The notes under the pieces were generated by a model. That model was not told the DNA's origin. It did not search any database and worked only from the letters and a program-made list of their open reading frames with translations. A stretch of 64,000 nucleotides of DNA from Paroceanicella profunda (lineage in GTDB: Bacteria; Pseudomonadota; Alphaproteobacteria; Rhodobacterales; Rhodobacteraceae). Below, in pieces: positions 16,687 through 26,364 of the stretch. The translations under genes were made by a program, and so were the position numbers. Every line of letters starts with the position of its first letter. Position 1 is the stretch's first letter. The stretch covers positions 620,001-684,000 of the forward strand of contig NZ_CP040818.1 in NCBI RefSeq assembly GCF_005887635.2. Direction: 5' to 3'.

Positions 16687-19565
16687 TGTCCCAGTCTCTC
16701 GAGCAGGGCGGGCACGTGCACCTGGTCGGATTTGTAGTTGCCGGTCATCACGTGCATCACGAGGTTGATGCCGAAGCGCCAGGCCATCTCGCGCTGGCGC
16801 TCGCCGCCCAGGGCCCGGCCCACCGGGAACATGGTGCGGCCGTTCTCGTCCAGCGCCCAGGCGGCGGCCCAGTCGTTCGAGCCGATGACCACCGGGGTCA
16901 CCCCGTCATTGAGGTTGCGGAACGGCATGCCGTCGACCGTGTTCGGGTCCTGCGCCGCCTCCACCCACACCGGGCCCTCGGCGTAGCGGCCCGGGAAGCT
17001 CTGCAGCAGGTAGAAGGCGCGGGTGAGGACGTGGTCCTCCGGCACCTGCTCCAGCGGCGGGATGTCGAGCTGCGAGGCGATGCGCTGCAGGGCCTTGCCG
17101 TTCGGCGTGCCGGTGCCGAGGCCGGCGCCGAGATCCGCGTCGCGCGTGTCGAACACGATCATGCCGCCGCCGCGCAGGTAGGCGTTGAGCTTGGCCACCG
17201 CCTGCGGGCCGGGCATCGGCTGGGTCTCCGCGATCGGCCAGTAGAGCATCGGGAAGAAGGCGAGCTCGTCCGTCTCGATGTTCACCGCCATTGGTTCGCC
17301 CGGCTCGATCGCCGTGCGCGCCGCGAGCATGCGCGAGAGACCGGAGAGCCCGGCCGCACTCACCCGGTCCACCCGCTGGTCGCCGGTGAGGACATAGGCC
17401 AGCACGGTCTCGGTGGTCGCGGCGATGGCGCGGTCGTCCCCCTCCTTCGGGGGATCCTCGAAGGGCACCACCTGCTGGCCGGCCTGACCGGGGGCGGGCT
17501 GCGCCTGGGCCCGCGCGCCCTGCGGGGCGGCCAGCGTGAGCGATGCCGCCAGCCCGGCGCTCAGCAGGACCAGGGTGACGTGGCCCGCATGCGAGGGCCG
17601 CCCGCCGCGAAGCCGCCCGCCGAGCCAGAGCGTGGCCAGCAGATCGGCGGCGAGCATCAGGATGGCGGCGATCAGGAACCACTGTTTCAGGCCGGTCTCC
17701 GTGGTGGCGCCAAGCTGCTCCACCCGGGTTCCGGCAGGCGGGGCCGCCGCGGCCTGCAGCGTGCTGTCCGCGGTGAGGAGATTGATCGCCACGGTGCGGT
17801 CCCCGGCGCTGTAGACGCCCGGCGGCGCATCCGGCCCGGGGCGGCCCTCGGCCAGCCGGGCGCCGCTCACGCCGGCGACGGCGCTGGCGTCAATTGGCCT
17901 TCCATAGCCGTCGATCACCAGTTCCGGGGTCCAGACCGTGCCTTCCAGCGCATCGGTGTCGGGCGCGCCGGCCCGCGCGCTCACGGCCAGACGCTCCAGC
18001 ATCTGCACGAAGAGCCCGGAGAGCGGCAGGCTGGACCATTCCGCGTTCGCGGTGACATGGAACAGCACCACGCGGCCCTCCCCCTCCTCACGCGAGGTGA
18101 CCAGCGGCGTGCCATCCTCAAGCGCGGCCCAGATCCGGTCCGGCAGGTCCGGGTCGGGCTGGGCCATCACCTGGCGGGTGACCGTGACCTCTTCCGGTGT
18201 GGGCAGGCCGGCGAAGGGGCTGGAGCGCGGGAAGGCGCGCAGGGTGCGCGGCGCACCCCAGGACATCGCGCCCCCCACGGAGCGGCCGCCCTCGCGCAGG
18301 CGCACGGGCAGCAGCGGGTCCAGCTCCTGCGTGCCCTGGCTGGAGGCGGCGAGGCGCGGGCCGGCGAAGCGGATGAGCAGCCCGCCGCCGTCCACCCAGG
18401 ATTGCAGCGCCTCGTGTTCCGCCGGGGCCAGCACGCCCACATCCGCGAGGATCAGCACGTCCGGGCTGGCGGCCAGCATCTCGGAGAGCGGCGCCTCGAT
18501 CACCTCCGCCGTGGGGGCGAGGGCCTGGCGCAGGTAGTGCAGCGGCGAGACCAGTTGCTGGCCCTCCTGCACCTGCGCCCCGGCCATCAGCCCCACCTTG
18601 CGGCGGCGGATCGCCTCGTCTGTGAGGGTGACGGCGCCGGCCGAGGGCTCCGCCGGAATGGTGAGCCGGGTGATGCGGTTGCGCAGTTCCAGCGGCATGT
18701 CGAACGCCACTGTGGCCGAGGTGTCCCCCTCCGCGAGGTCAGCGGAGGCGAGGGCGAGACGGCGCTCCTTGCCGGCCGGATCGGTGCCGATGGCGGCAAC
18801 CTGCACGCTGCGCGGCCCCTGCCCCGGCGCCCGGGCGATATCGGCGCGCAACAGCCCTTCCTCCAGCCGCGCGGGCTTCAGCCCGAGGGCGAGGCGTTCG
18901 GGCCCGATCACCGTGAGCGGGCCGAACCCGGCCAGCGTGCGGGTGATGTCGGCCTGCGCCCCATCCGAAAGCGCGTCCGAAAGCCCGTCGCGCAGGTACC
19001 AGGTGTCGACCGGGCCGGCCGCGGCCACCGCGGTTTCCAGCGCCGCCGCCCAGCCGTCGCGGTCCGGGGCCCAGGCCCGCGGGCGCATCCCCGAGAGCCG
19101 GCCCGACCAGTCCGCTGCCGGACGCAGGTCCAGCCGCGGCTCGGCGGGAACCGGATCGGCCAGCGACACGAGCGCCACCGGGCGCCCGGCCCGGCCGGCC
19201 TGCTCGAGCACCTCGCGCACCCGCGCCTGCCGCTCCGACCAGTCCGGCGCCGAGGCCCAGCCGCCGTCGAGCACCACGAGAACCGGGCCGGAGCCGGTGA
19301 TCGGCTGGCGCGGGTTCAGCACCGGATCGGAAAAGCCCAGGATGGCCGCGGCCACCGCGAGGATGCGCAGGAGCAGCAGCCACCAGGGGGTGCGTTCGGG
19401 CTGCTTTTCCGGGTCGCGCAGCCCGAGGAGCAGGCGCACACCCGGAAAGGCCATGCGCCGCGGCCCCGGCGGCGTGGCCTTGAGCAGGAGATAGAGCGCC
19501 GGCAGCGCCGCGAGGGCCACCAGCAGCCACGGATTGAGAAAGGCGAAAGCTCCGAGGCTCAGCAT
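16683..19565 (-). CDS. BatA/DUF4159 fusion membrane protein
   Basis: This 960-residue protein joins an N-terminal BatA-type module (two membrane helices, LNPWLLVALAALPALYLLL and WWLLLLRILAVAAAILGF, about residues 1-90) to a large extracytoplasmic region. A further helix lies near 650-670, and the C-terminal DUF4159 domain covers about 740-950 (RGGGMIVFDTRD, VIGSNDWAAAWALDENGR, EMAWRFGINLVMHVMTGNYKSDQVH). DUF4159 has a flavodoxin/amidotransferase-like fold but no proven activity. It is third in an operon after moxR and DUF58 and overlaps the next gene by 4 bp. The 147-bp gap before it is the only break in the operon. Confidence 0.87.
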   Translation of the reverse strand: MLSLGAFAFLNPWLLVALAALPALYLLLKATPPGPRRMAFPGVRLLLGLRDPEKQPERTPWWLLLLRILAVAAAILGFSDPVLNPRQPITGSGPVLVVLDGGWASAPDWSERQARVREVLEQAGRAGRPVALVSLADPVPAEPRLDLRPAADWSGRLSGMRPRAWAPDRDGWAAALETAVAAAGPVDTWYLRDGLSDALSDGAQADITRTLAGFGPLTVIGPERLALGLKPARLEEGLLRADIARAPGQGPRSVQVAAIGTDPAGKERRLALASADLAEGDTSATVAFDMPLELRNRITRLTIPAEPSAGAVTLTDEAIRRRKVGLMAGAQVQEGQQLVSPLHYLRQALAPTAEVIEAPLSEMLAASPDVLILADVGVLAPAEHEALQSWVDGGGLLIRFAGPRLAASSQGTQELDPLLPVRLREGGRSVGGAMSWGAPRTLRAFPRSSPFAGLPTPEEVTVTRQVMAQPDPDLPDRIWAALEDGTPLVTSREEGEGRVVLFHVTANAEWSSLPLSGLFVQMLERLAVSARAGAPDTDALEGTVWTPELVIDGYGRPIDASAVAGVSGARLAEGRPGPDAPPGVYSAGDRTVAINLLTADSTLQAAAAPPAGTRVEQLGATTETGLKQWFLIAAILMLAADLLATLWLGGRLRGGRPSHAGHVTLVLLSAGLAASLTLAAPQGARAQAQPAPGQAGQQVVPFEDPPKEGDDRAIAATTETVLAYVLTGDQRVDRVSAAGLSGLSRMLAARTAIEPGEPMAVNIETDELAFFPMLYWPIAETQPMPGPQAVAKLNAYLRGGGMIVFDTRDADLGAGLGTGTPNGKALQRIASQLDIPPLEQVPEDHVLTRAFYLLQSFPGRYAEGPVWVEAAQDPNTVDGMPFRNLNDGVTPVVIGSNDWAAAWALDENGRTMFPVGRALGGERQREMAWRFGINLVMHVMTGNYKSDQVHVPALLERLGQ

Positions 19566-19712
19566 CGGCTCATCCCTGTCCGGCAGTCGGCGGCGCGGTG
19601 CGGGCCCGGCCGGGCCCGGCGGATGGGGTGGCCCCCGGAAACAGGCCGCGGGCCTGCGCGGGCGCCCTCTCAGCGGCGGAAGCCCCGGCGCACAGCAGTG
19701 TGGCGCGGGCGC

Positions 19713-20614
19713 TCACCGGTCTCCCCCGATGGCCATGTAGAGCCAGAGCAGCGCCTTGCGCGGGCTTTCGGAGGTGCGGTGCTGAAGAAACTGCCAGCCC
19801 GAGCGCAGCGCCCGTTCCGCGAGCATCTCCCGCCGCTCGGCCAGCCGCGAAACATAGGCCTCCCGCAAGGCCCGGGCGCGCTGGGTCTCGAAATCCACCA
19901 CCCCGGCCATGGAGCGGAAGATCACCCTCCCGTCGAAGGGGAAGCTCTCCTCCGCCGGGTCCAGGATCTGCACCAGGGCGCCGGAGACGCCGGATTCCGC
20001 CGCCCGGGCGATCGCGTCGAAGAGATCCGCGCTCGGGCCCATGAAATCGGAGAGGAACACCGCCCGGCCGCCGCGGGTAAGCGGGTCGGCAGGGGGGGCG
20101 CCGTAATCCGGCCGCTGCTCGCGCCCGAGCGACAGTTCCATCGCGATCCGGGTGAGCTGATTCTCCCCCGGGCGCGGGCGCGACTGGGCCGAGCCCATCA
20201 GCCCCACACGCTCGCCGCCGCGCACCAGCAGCACCGAGAGGGCGAGGGCCAGCAGCGCCGCGCGATCCGCCTTGGAACGGGGCGCTGCGTCGGAGCGGTA
20301 GTCCATCGCCTGGGCGTCATCGGCCCAGATCTGCACGCTTTGCGCCGATTCCCACTCCATCTCGCGGATGTAGTAGGAATCCGAGCGGGCCGAGTGCCGC
20401 CAGTCGATCGCGGCGGCGCTGTCTCCGGGAACGGCATGGCGGTACTGCCAGAAGCTCTCGCCCGGGCCCGCGCGCCTGCGGCCGTGCACGCCGGCCACCA
20501 CCGTGTGCGCCAGCCGCTCGGCCTCGGCCATCAGCGGCGGCAGCGCGCCGGAGATGCGCTCCGCGTCACGCCGCAGCCATTCGGCGGTGCCGCCGGGGCG
20601 GGACGGGCCTGCGC

Positions 20615-20618
<4 letters not shown>
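19713..20618 (-). CDS. DUF58 domain protein
   Basis: The 301-residue protein carries the DUF58 signature GPGESFWQYRHAVPGDSAAAIDWRHSARSDSYYIREMEWE-type region in its first third (the run is interrupted here only for description). A VWA-like second half follows (VQIWADDAQAMDYRS, GGRAVFLSDFMGPSADLFDAI). DUF58 proteins accompany MoxR AAA ATPases and are thought to present or fold client proteins at the membrane. ATG 20618 overlaps the moxR stop by four bases (ATGA), so the two are translated together. No membrane helix is obvious. Confidence 0.88.
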
Positions 20619-21661
<1,043 letters not shown>

Positions 21662-21794
21662 GCCGTAAACTCCCGCTGGGCCCGTGAGGGGTGGGCCGGA
21701 AAATGCCTGGCGCCATGGGAATGCCGCCCTGATCAGACTACGTTGAATCGGGGGCGTGTCCAGTCCGCCCCTGGTCCAGTTCGAAGAGGAACCC

Positions 21795-22391
21795 ATGCCG
21801 GACGATCAAAACCCCGCGACGAGACCGCGAGCGCCCAGTGCAGAGGGCCTCGCCGAAACCGTCCGCGCCGCGGCCCGCAAGGGCCCGCCGCCGGTCCATC
21901 TCTGGGACCCGCCCTATTGCGGGGATCTCGATATCCGCATCGCCCGCGACGGCACATGGTTCTACCTCGGCACCCCGATCGGCCGCGAGGCGCTGGTGCG
22001 CCTCTTCGCCTCCGTCCTGAAGCTGGAGAATCATGGTTACTATCTCGTAACTCCGGTGGAGAAGATCGGCATCACGGTGGAGGACGCGCCCTTCCTGGCC
22101 GTCGATTTCCGCATCGAGGGCACGGGCCACGACCAGCGCATCATCTTCACCACCAATGTGGGCGACGAGACCGTGGCCGGCCCGCGGAACCCCTTGCGCG
22201 TGGAGCGCGACGCGCAGACCGACGAACCCGCACCCTACGTGCACGTGCGCCGCGGCCTGGAGGCGCTGATCGACCGCAAGAGCTTCTACCGGCTGGTGGA
22301 CATGGGCGCGCATCACGGCGGCTGGTTCGGGCTGTGGTCGGACGGGGCGTTCTTCCCCATCATCCTGTCGGAAGAGTTTTCGGGGGCCTGA
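21795..22391 (+). CDS. DUF1285 protein
   Basis: The 198-residue cytoplasmic protein belongs to the DUF1285 family, known structurally but without an assigned function. It shows the typical order PPPVHLWDPPYCGDLDIRIARDG, TPIGREALVRLFASVLKLE, YYLVTPVEKIGITVEDAPF and a final GLWSDGAFFPI. ATG 21795 is preceded by GAAGAGGAA; the longer frame from 21756 lacks a site. In many alphaproteobacteria DUF1285 lies next to the moxR operon, as here, so the pairing is conserved. It ends beside a 33-bp tandem repeat array. Confidence 0.87.
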   Translation: MPDDQNPATRPRAPSAEGLAETVRAAARKGPPPVHLWDPPYCGDLDIRIARDGTWFYLGTPIGREALVRLFASVLKLENHGYYLVTPVEKIGITVEDAPFLAVDFRIEGTGHDQRIIFTTNVGDETVAGPRNPLRVERDAQTDEPAPYVHVRRGLEALIDRKSFYRLVDMGAHHGGWFGLWSDGAFFPIILSEEFSGA

Positions 22392-22704
22392 CCGGGCCGT
22401 TCAGAGGCGGGGCGCCCCCGCGCGGCGCGGAGCACGTGGGCGACCGGGGCTCCGCGCGTCGCGGGGCACGCGGCGACTGGCGCTCCGCGCGTCGCGGGGC
22501 ACGCGGCGACTGGCGCTCCGCGCGTCGCTAAGCACGCGGGCGGCTGGCGCTCCGCATGTCGCGGCGCCCGGCCCTCACGCCGCTCACCAGGGCTTGCGGA
22601 GGCGGCCGGCCAGCCGCTCCCGGCGTGTCGGGCCGCCGGCCGGGCAGCCCTCCGCAACGGTCGGGGGCTTGCTGCGGCAACCGTTCCCGGCAGGTCCGGG
22701 GCCG
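22392..22704. repeat. Intergenic 33-bp tandem repeats (four units)
   Basis: This 313-bp spacer between the convergent DUF1285 and GT2 genes has no credible gene. Between about 22431 and 22565 it holds four units at 34, 33 and 33 bp steps, each of the form GCACGCGGCGACTGGCGCTC then CGCGCGTCGCGG. Units two and three are nearly identical. The remaining bases are GC-rich with nothing further recognised. Confidence 0.8.
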
Positions 22705-23466
22705 TCACGCCCCGCCCAGCATCCGGCGCAGGCGCTTCACGCGCTTGCGCACCGAGCGGGCGAGGCGCTCGGGCAGGCTGCGCGGGCGGCGCGGCTTGGT
22801 GGGGTCGTCCACGTGGCGTTCCCAGCCGATGTGGCGCACGGCCGGGTTGCCCAGCACGGCGTAGCGGAAGCCGCGCTTGCGGAACCAGTAGGAGATGTCC
22901 TCCTCGCCGCCGATCGCCTCGATCGGCGCTGCGGCGCGGAAATCGGAGAGGCGGCGCAGGCCGGGGTTGAAGGAATAGCCGAAATATTCCGGGTGCAGGC
23001 GGGTGTCGAGCGGGTAGCAGGCCACGCCGCCTACCTCCTCCAGCACGGAGGCGCGCACCAGCGGGTTCAGCTCCTTCAGGTCGCGCAGGCTGACCATGGA
23101 GATGTCCGGCCGGGCCTCCAGGATGCGGGCGCTCTCCGCGATGAAGCCCTTGCGGAAGAACTCCCAGTCATCCTCGCAGTGGAAGATGTAGGGGGTGTCG
23201 ATGGTGGCATAGACCCGGTCGATGGAGGCCATCTGGCCCAGTCGGCCTTCGTTCACCATCACCCGCACCGGCACGGACTGGCGCGCCGCCACCTCGCGCA
23301 CGCGGGTGTCGCCGCCGTCCTCGATCACCACGATCTCCGCCGGGGGCACGTCGAGATGATCGATGAGCGAGCGCAGCGTGGCGTCGAGCAGGTCGAAGCG
23401 GCCACAGCTGGTCAGGGCCACGGTGTAGACAACCCCGCCCGCCTCCGGTACACCGCCCTTTGTCAT
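22705..23466 (-). CDS. GT2-type glycosyltransferase
   Basis: This is a GT-A fold protein of 253 residues. It begins with the nucleotide-sugar pocket VALTSCGRFDLLDATLRSLID, then VVIEDGGDTR, and the acidic metal-binding stretch FHCEDDWEFF. The ending is strongly basic (SVRKRVKRLRRML) and may sit on the membrane surface. Related proteins transfer sugars to LPS or glycan chains; donor and acceptor are unknown. ATG 23466 is used (a TTG one codon upstream is the alternative). It is divergent from a second GT2 gene 40 bp away, so the two may share a promoter region and a pathway. Confidence 0.8.
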   Translation of the reverse strand: MTKGGVPEAGGVVYTVALTSCGRFDLLDATLRSLIDHLDVPPAEIVVIEDGGDTRVREVAARQSVPVRVMVNEGRLGQMASIDRVYATIDTPYIFHCEDDWEFFRKGFIAESARILEARPDISMVSLRDLKELNPLVRASVLEEVGGVACYPLDTRLHPEYFGYSFNPGLRRLSDFRAAAPIEAIGGEEDISYWFRKRGFRYAVLGNPAVRHIGWERHVDDPTKPRRPRSLPERLARSVRKRVKRLRRMLGGA

Positions 23467-23506
23467 CAAGAAGCCCCCCTTCGGCCCGATTGCGGACCCC
23501 TATTAG

Positions 23507-24313
23507 ATGGTTCACTCCCCAGCAGGCAAGGCTCCGCTGAGCTGCTACATCCGGACGCTGAACGAGGAGCGCCGCATCGCCGACGTGGTCCGCGCCGCCC
23601 TGCGCGTGGCCGACGAGGTGATCGTGGTGGACTCCGGCTCCACCGACCGGACGCTGGAGCTGGCCGCCGCCGAGGGCGCGCGGATCGTGCACCAGCCCTT
23701 CCTCGGCCAGGGGTTCCAGAAGCGCGTGGGCGAGGAGGCCGCCCGGCATGACTGGCTGCTGGACCTCGACGCCGACGAGGTGGTGCCCCCCGCCCTCGCC
23801 GCAGAGATCTCCGCGCTGTTCGAGGCCGGTGCGCCGGAGGGGCCCGTCTATGCCCTGCCGATGATCATCTGCCCGCCCGACGGCCCGGCCTGGGAGGGCT
23901 TCTCCATCTCCTGGCGCAACAAGCTCTACGACCGCCGGAGCCTGCGCATGCCCGAGCACAAGCGCTACGACCAGCTGGAGCTGCCGCAGGGCGTGACACC
24001 GCGGCGGCTGGCCAACCCCATCCACCACTTCGCCTTCCGCGACGTCGCCAACCTGGTGGCGAAGATGAACGGCTCCAGTTCCCGCGGCGCGGAAGGGTCC
24101 CGGCGCAAGGGCCGGGGCGTGCTCGCGCTGCGCATCCTGTTCGGCATGCCGGCCTACATGTTCCAGCACGTGGTGCTGCGCGGACGGTGGCGCGGCGGGC
24201 TCTACGGGGTGAGCATCGGTACGGTACTCGCCTGGGGGCGATGGCTGCGCGATGTGAAGATGTATGAACTCCACCGTCGCGAGCAATGGCGGCGCCGGAC
24301 TCCGCCCGAATGA
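23507..24313 (+). CDS. GT2 glycosyltransferase (WaaE/KdtX-like)
   Basis: The 268-residue GT2 enzyme resembles the LPS core beta-glucosyltransferase group. It has SCYIRTLNEERRIADVVRAAL, VIVVDSGSTDRTLELA, LGQGFQKRVGEEAARHDWLLDLDADEV (the DAD is the metal-binding DxD) and then WRNKLYDRR. A C-terminal amphipathic or membrane-associated segment follows (LRILFGMPAYMFQHVVLRGRW). It is expected to act on lipid A core on the cytoplasmic face. The gene reads away from the other GT2 gene and is followed by the sat-cysC leader. Confidence 0.85.
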   Translation: MVHSPAGKAPLSCYIRTLNEERRIADVVRAALRVADEVIVVDSGSTDRTLELAAAEGARIVHQPFLGQGFQKRVGEEAARHDWLLDLDADEVVPPALAAEISALFEAGAPEGPVYALPMIICPPDGPAWEGFSISWRNKLYDRRSLRMPEHKRYDQLELPQGVTPRRLANPIHHFAFRDVANLVAKMNGSSSRGAEGSRRKGRGVLALRILFGMPAYMFQHVVLRGRWRGGLYGVSIGTVLAWGRWLRDVKMYELHRREQWRRRTPPE

Positions 24314-24429
24314 TCAACAATCGCAAGGCTTAGGCACAATTTCACCAACTGCTCGCTAAAGCAGCACTCGCGCGTGGGGGTATGTCGTTTTGTCGCGGTC
24401 TGCACGTTTTTCGGGTGCTCGGTGATTGT

Positions 24430-24454
24430 CTTTTGCTGCAATGCAGTCCAAAAG
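24430..24454 (+). promoter_or_regulatory. Hairpin in the AT-rich leader of sat-cysC
   Basis: The sequence CTTTTGCTGC-AAT-GCAG-TC-CAAAAG can pair over 10 bp with a 2-nt bulge. It sits about 70 bp before the sat start in a leader (24314-24522) that is visibly poorer in GC than its surroundings. It may be a regulatory hairpin or part of an operator; no known riboswitch was recognised. Confidence 0.35.
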
Positions 24455-24522
24455 CCAAAAGAAAACTTTTTCCCCATAGGCGCTTCCGCAAGGGCCGCGC
24501 CGTCAGAAGAAGCGAGAGCCTC

Positions 24523-26235
24523 ATGACCACGCCGAATGTAGCGCCGATCCCGGAGCTGTATGTGTCCTACGACAGCGCCGCAAAGCTGAAGCTGGAAGCT
24601 GCGGAGCTTTTCTCCATCGACCTTACTCCGCGCCAGCTCTGCGATCTTGAGCTGCTGATGAACGGCGGGTTCTACCCCCTCAAGGGCTTCCTTTCCGAGG
24701 CGGATTACAACGGCGTGGTCGAGAACATGCGCCTGGCGGACGGCTCGCTCTGGCCGATGCCGATCACGCTGGACGTGTCCGAGGAACTGGCGGCCAAGGT
24801 CGAGCCCGGCCAGGACGTGGCCCTGCGCGACCAGGAAGGCGTGATCCTCGCGATCATGTCGATCTCCGACAAGTGGGAGCCGAACAAGGCCCTCGAGGCC
24901 GAGAAGGTCTTCGGCGCCGACGATGTCGCCCACCCGGCGGTGAACTACCTGCACAACACCGCAGGCAAGATCTACCTCGGCGGCCCGATCACCGGCATCC
25001 AGCAGCCGATCCACTACGATTTCCGCGCCCGCCGCGACACGCCCAACGAGCTGCGCGCCTATTTCCGCAAGATGGGCTGGCGCAAGATCGTCGCCTTCCA
25101 GACCCGCAACCCGCTGCACCGCGCGCACCAGGAACTCACCTTCCGCGCCGCGAAGGACGCGCAGGCCAACCTGCTCATCCACCCGGTGGTGGGCATGACC
25201 AAGGCCGGCGACATCGACCACTTCACCCGCGTGCGCTGCTACGAGGCCGTGCTGGACAAGTACCCGGCCGCCACCACGCACATGTCGCTGCTGAACCTCG
25301 CCATGCGCATGGCCGGCCCGCGCGAGGCCGTGTGGCACGGCCTGATCCGCCGCAACCACGGCTGCACGCACATCATCGTCGGCCGCGACCATGCCGGCCC
25401 GGGCAAGAACTCCGCCGGTGAGGACTTCTACGGTCCCTACGAGGCGCAGGAGCTGTTCCGCGCCCACCAGTCCGAGATCGGCTGCGAGATGGTCGACTTC
25501 AAGCAGATGGTCTACGTGCAGGAGCGCGCCCAGTACGAGCCGGCCGACGAGATCGAGGAGGGTGTCACCGTCCTCAACATCTCCGGCACCGAGCTGCGCC
25601 GCCGCCTGGTGGAAGGTCTCGAGATCCCCGAGTGGTTCTCCTTCCCCGAGGTGGTGACCGAGCTGCGCAAGACCAAGCCGCCGCGGGCCCAGCAGGGCTT
25701 CACGGTGTTCCTGACCGGCCTCTCCGGCTCGGGCAAGTCCACCATCGCGAACGCGCTCATGGTCAAGCTGATGGAAATGGGCGGCCGCCCGGTGACGCTG
25801 CTCGACGGCGACGTGGTGCGCAAGCACCTGTCCTCGGAGCTCGGCTTCTCCAAGGAGCACCGCGACATCAACATCAAGCGGATCGGCTACGTGGCCTCCG
25901 AGATCACCAAGAACGGCGGCATCGCGATCTGTGCGCCGATCGCGCCCTACACCGCGACCCGCCGTGCCGTGCGCGAGATGATCGAGGCCTACGGCGCCTT
26001 CGTCGAGACCTATGTCGCGACCACCCTGGAAGAGTGCGAGAAGCGTGACCGCAAGGGCCTCTACAAGCTCGCCCGCGAAGGCAAGATCAAGGAGTTCACC
26101 GGCATCTCGGACCCCTACGAGGAGCCCCAGAAGCCGGAGCTGCGCATCGACACCCAGGGCACGGACGTGGACTTCTGCGCCCAGCAGGTGATCCTGAAGC
26201 TCGAGCAGATGGGCCTGATCGGCTCCGAGCGCTGA
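24523..26235 (+). CDS. Bifunctional sulfate adenylyltransferase / adenylylsulfate kinase
   Basis: One 570-residue polypeptide makes APS and then PAPS from sulfate and ATP. Residues 1-385 form ATP sulfurylase, with the catalytic QTRNPLHRAH motif (193-202) and VGRDHAGPGKN (about 287-297). Residues 390-570 form APS kinase, with P-loop GLSGSGKST (399-407), DGDVVRKHL and APIAPYTATRR. The fused arrangement is common in Rhodobacteraceae and differs from the CysD/CysN-CysC type. ATG 24523 gives the known N-terminus; the open frame to 24382 is part of the leader. A strong terminator follows. PAPS made here would yield PAP, the substrate of CysQ. Confidence 0.95.
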   Translation: MTTPNVAPIPELYVSYDSAAKLKLEAAELFSIDLTPRQLCDLELLMNGGFYPLKGFLSEADYNGVVENMRLADGSLWPMPITLDVSEELAAKVEPGQDVALRDQEGVILAIMSISDKWEPNKALEAEKVFGADDVAHPAVNYLHNTAGKIYLGGPITGIQQPIHYDFRARRDTPNELRAYFRKMGWRKIVAFQTRNPLHRAHQELTFRAAKDAQANLLIHPVVGMTKAGDIDHFTRVRCYEAVLDKYPAATTHMSLLNLAMRMAGPREAVWHGLIRRNHGCTHIIVGRDHAGPGKNSAGEDFYGPYEAQELFRAHQSEIGCEMVDFKQMVYVQERAQYEPADEIEEGVTVLNISGTELRRRLVEGLEIPEWFSFPEVVTELRKTKPPRAQQGFTVFLTGLSGSGKSTIANALMVKLMEMGGRPVTLLDGDVVRKHLSSELGFSKEHRDINIKRIGYVASEITKNGGIAICAPIAPYTATRRAVREMIEAYGAFVETYVATTLEECEKRDRKGLYKLAREGKIKEFTGISDPYEEPQKPELRIDTQGTDVDFCAQQVILKLEQMGLIGSER

Positions 26236-26275
26236 TCTCCGCCGCCTGACGGCATCTCCGGCCCCGGCCGGAACA

Positions 26276-26313
26276 GGCCCGCGCAGCCACCCGGCCGCGC
26301 GGGCCTTGCTTTT
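26276..26313 (+). terminator. Rho-independent terminator of sat-cysC
   Basis: A perfect 9-bp GC stem (GGCCCGCGC at 26276-26284 with GCGCGGGCC at 26297-26305, 12-nt loop) is followed directly by TTGCTTTT. It lies 41 bp after the sat-cysC stop. Confidence 0.85.
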
Positions 26314-26345
26314 GTGCCGGCCCCCGGCAATGCTCCGCGGATAGC

Positions 26346-26356
26346 GGGGGGGGGGG
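26346..26356 (+). repeat. 11-G homopolymer before the RTX gene
   Basis: Eleven consecutive G residues end 8 bp before the ATG at 26365. The tract occupies the Shine-Dalgarno position, so changes in its length would alter ribosome-site spacing. If translation started at GTG 26314 instead, length changes would cause frameshifts. Confidence 0.85.
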
Positions 26357-26364
26357 TAGCGTAC

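Noticed and set aside
22431..22565. CRISPR array
   Set aside because: The whole 33-bp period is repeated with no variable spacer.
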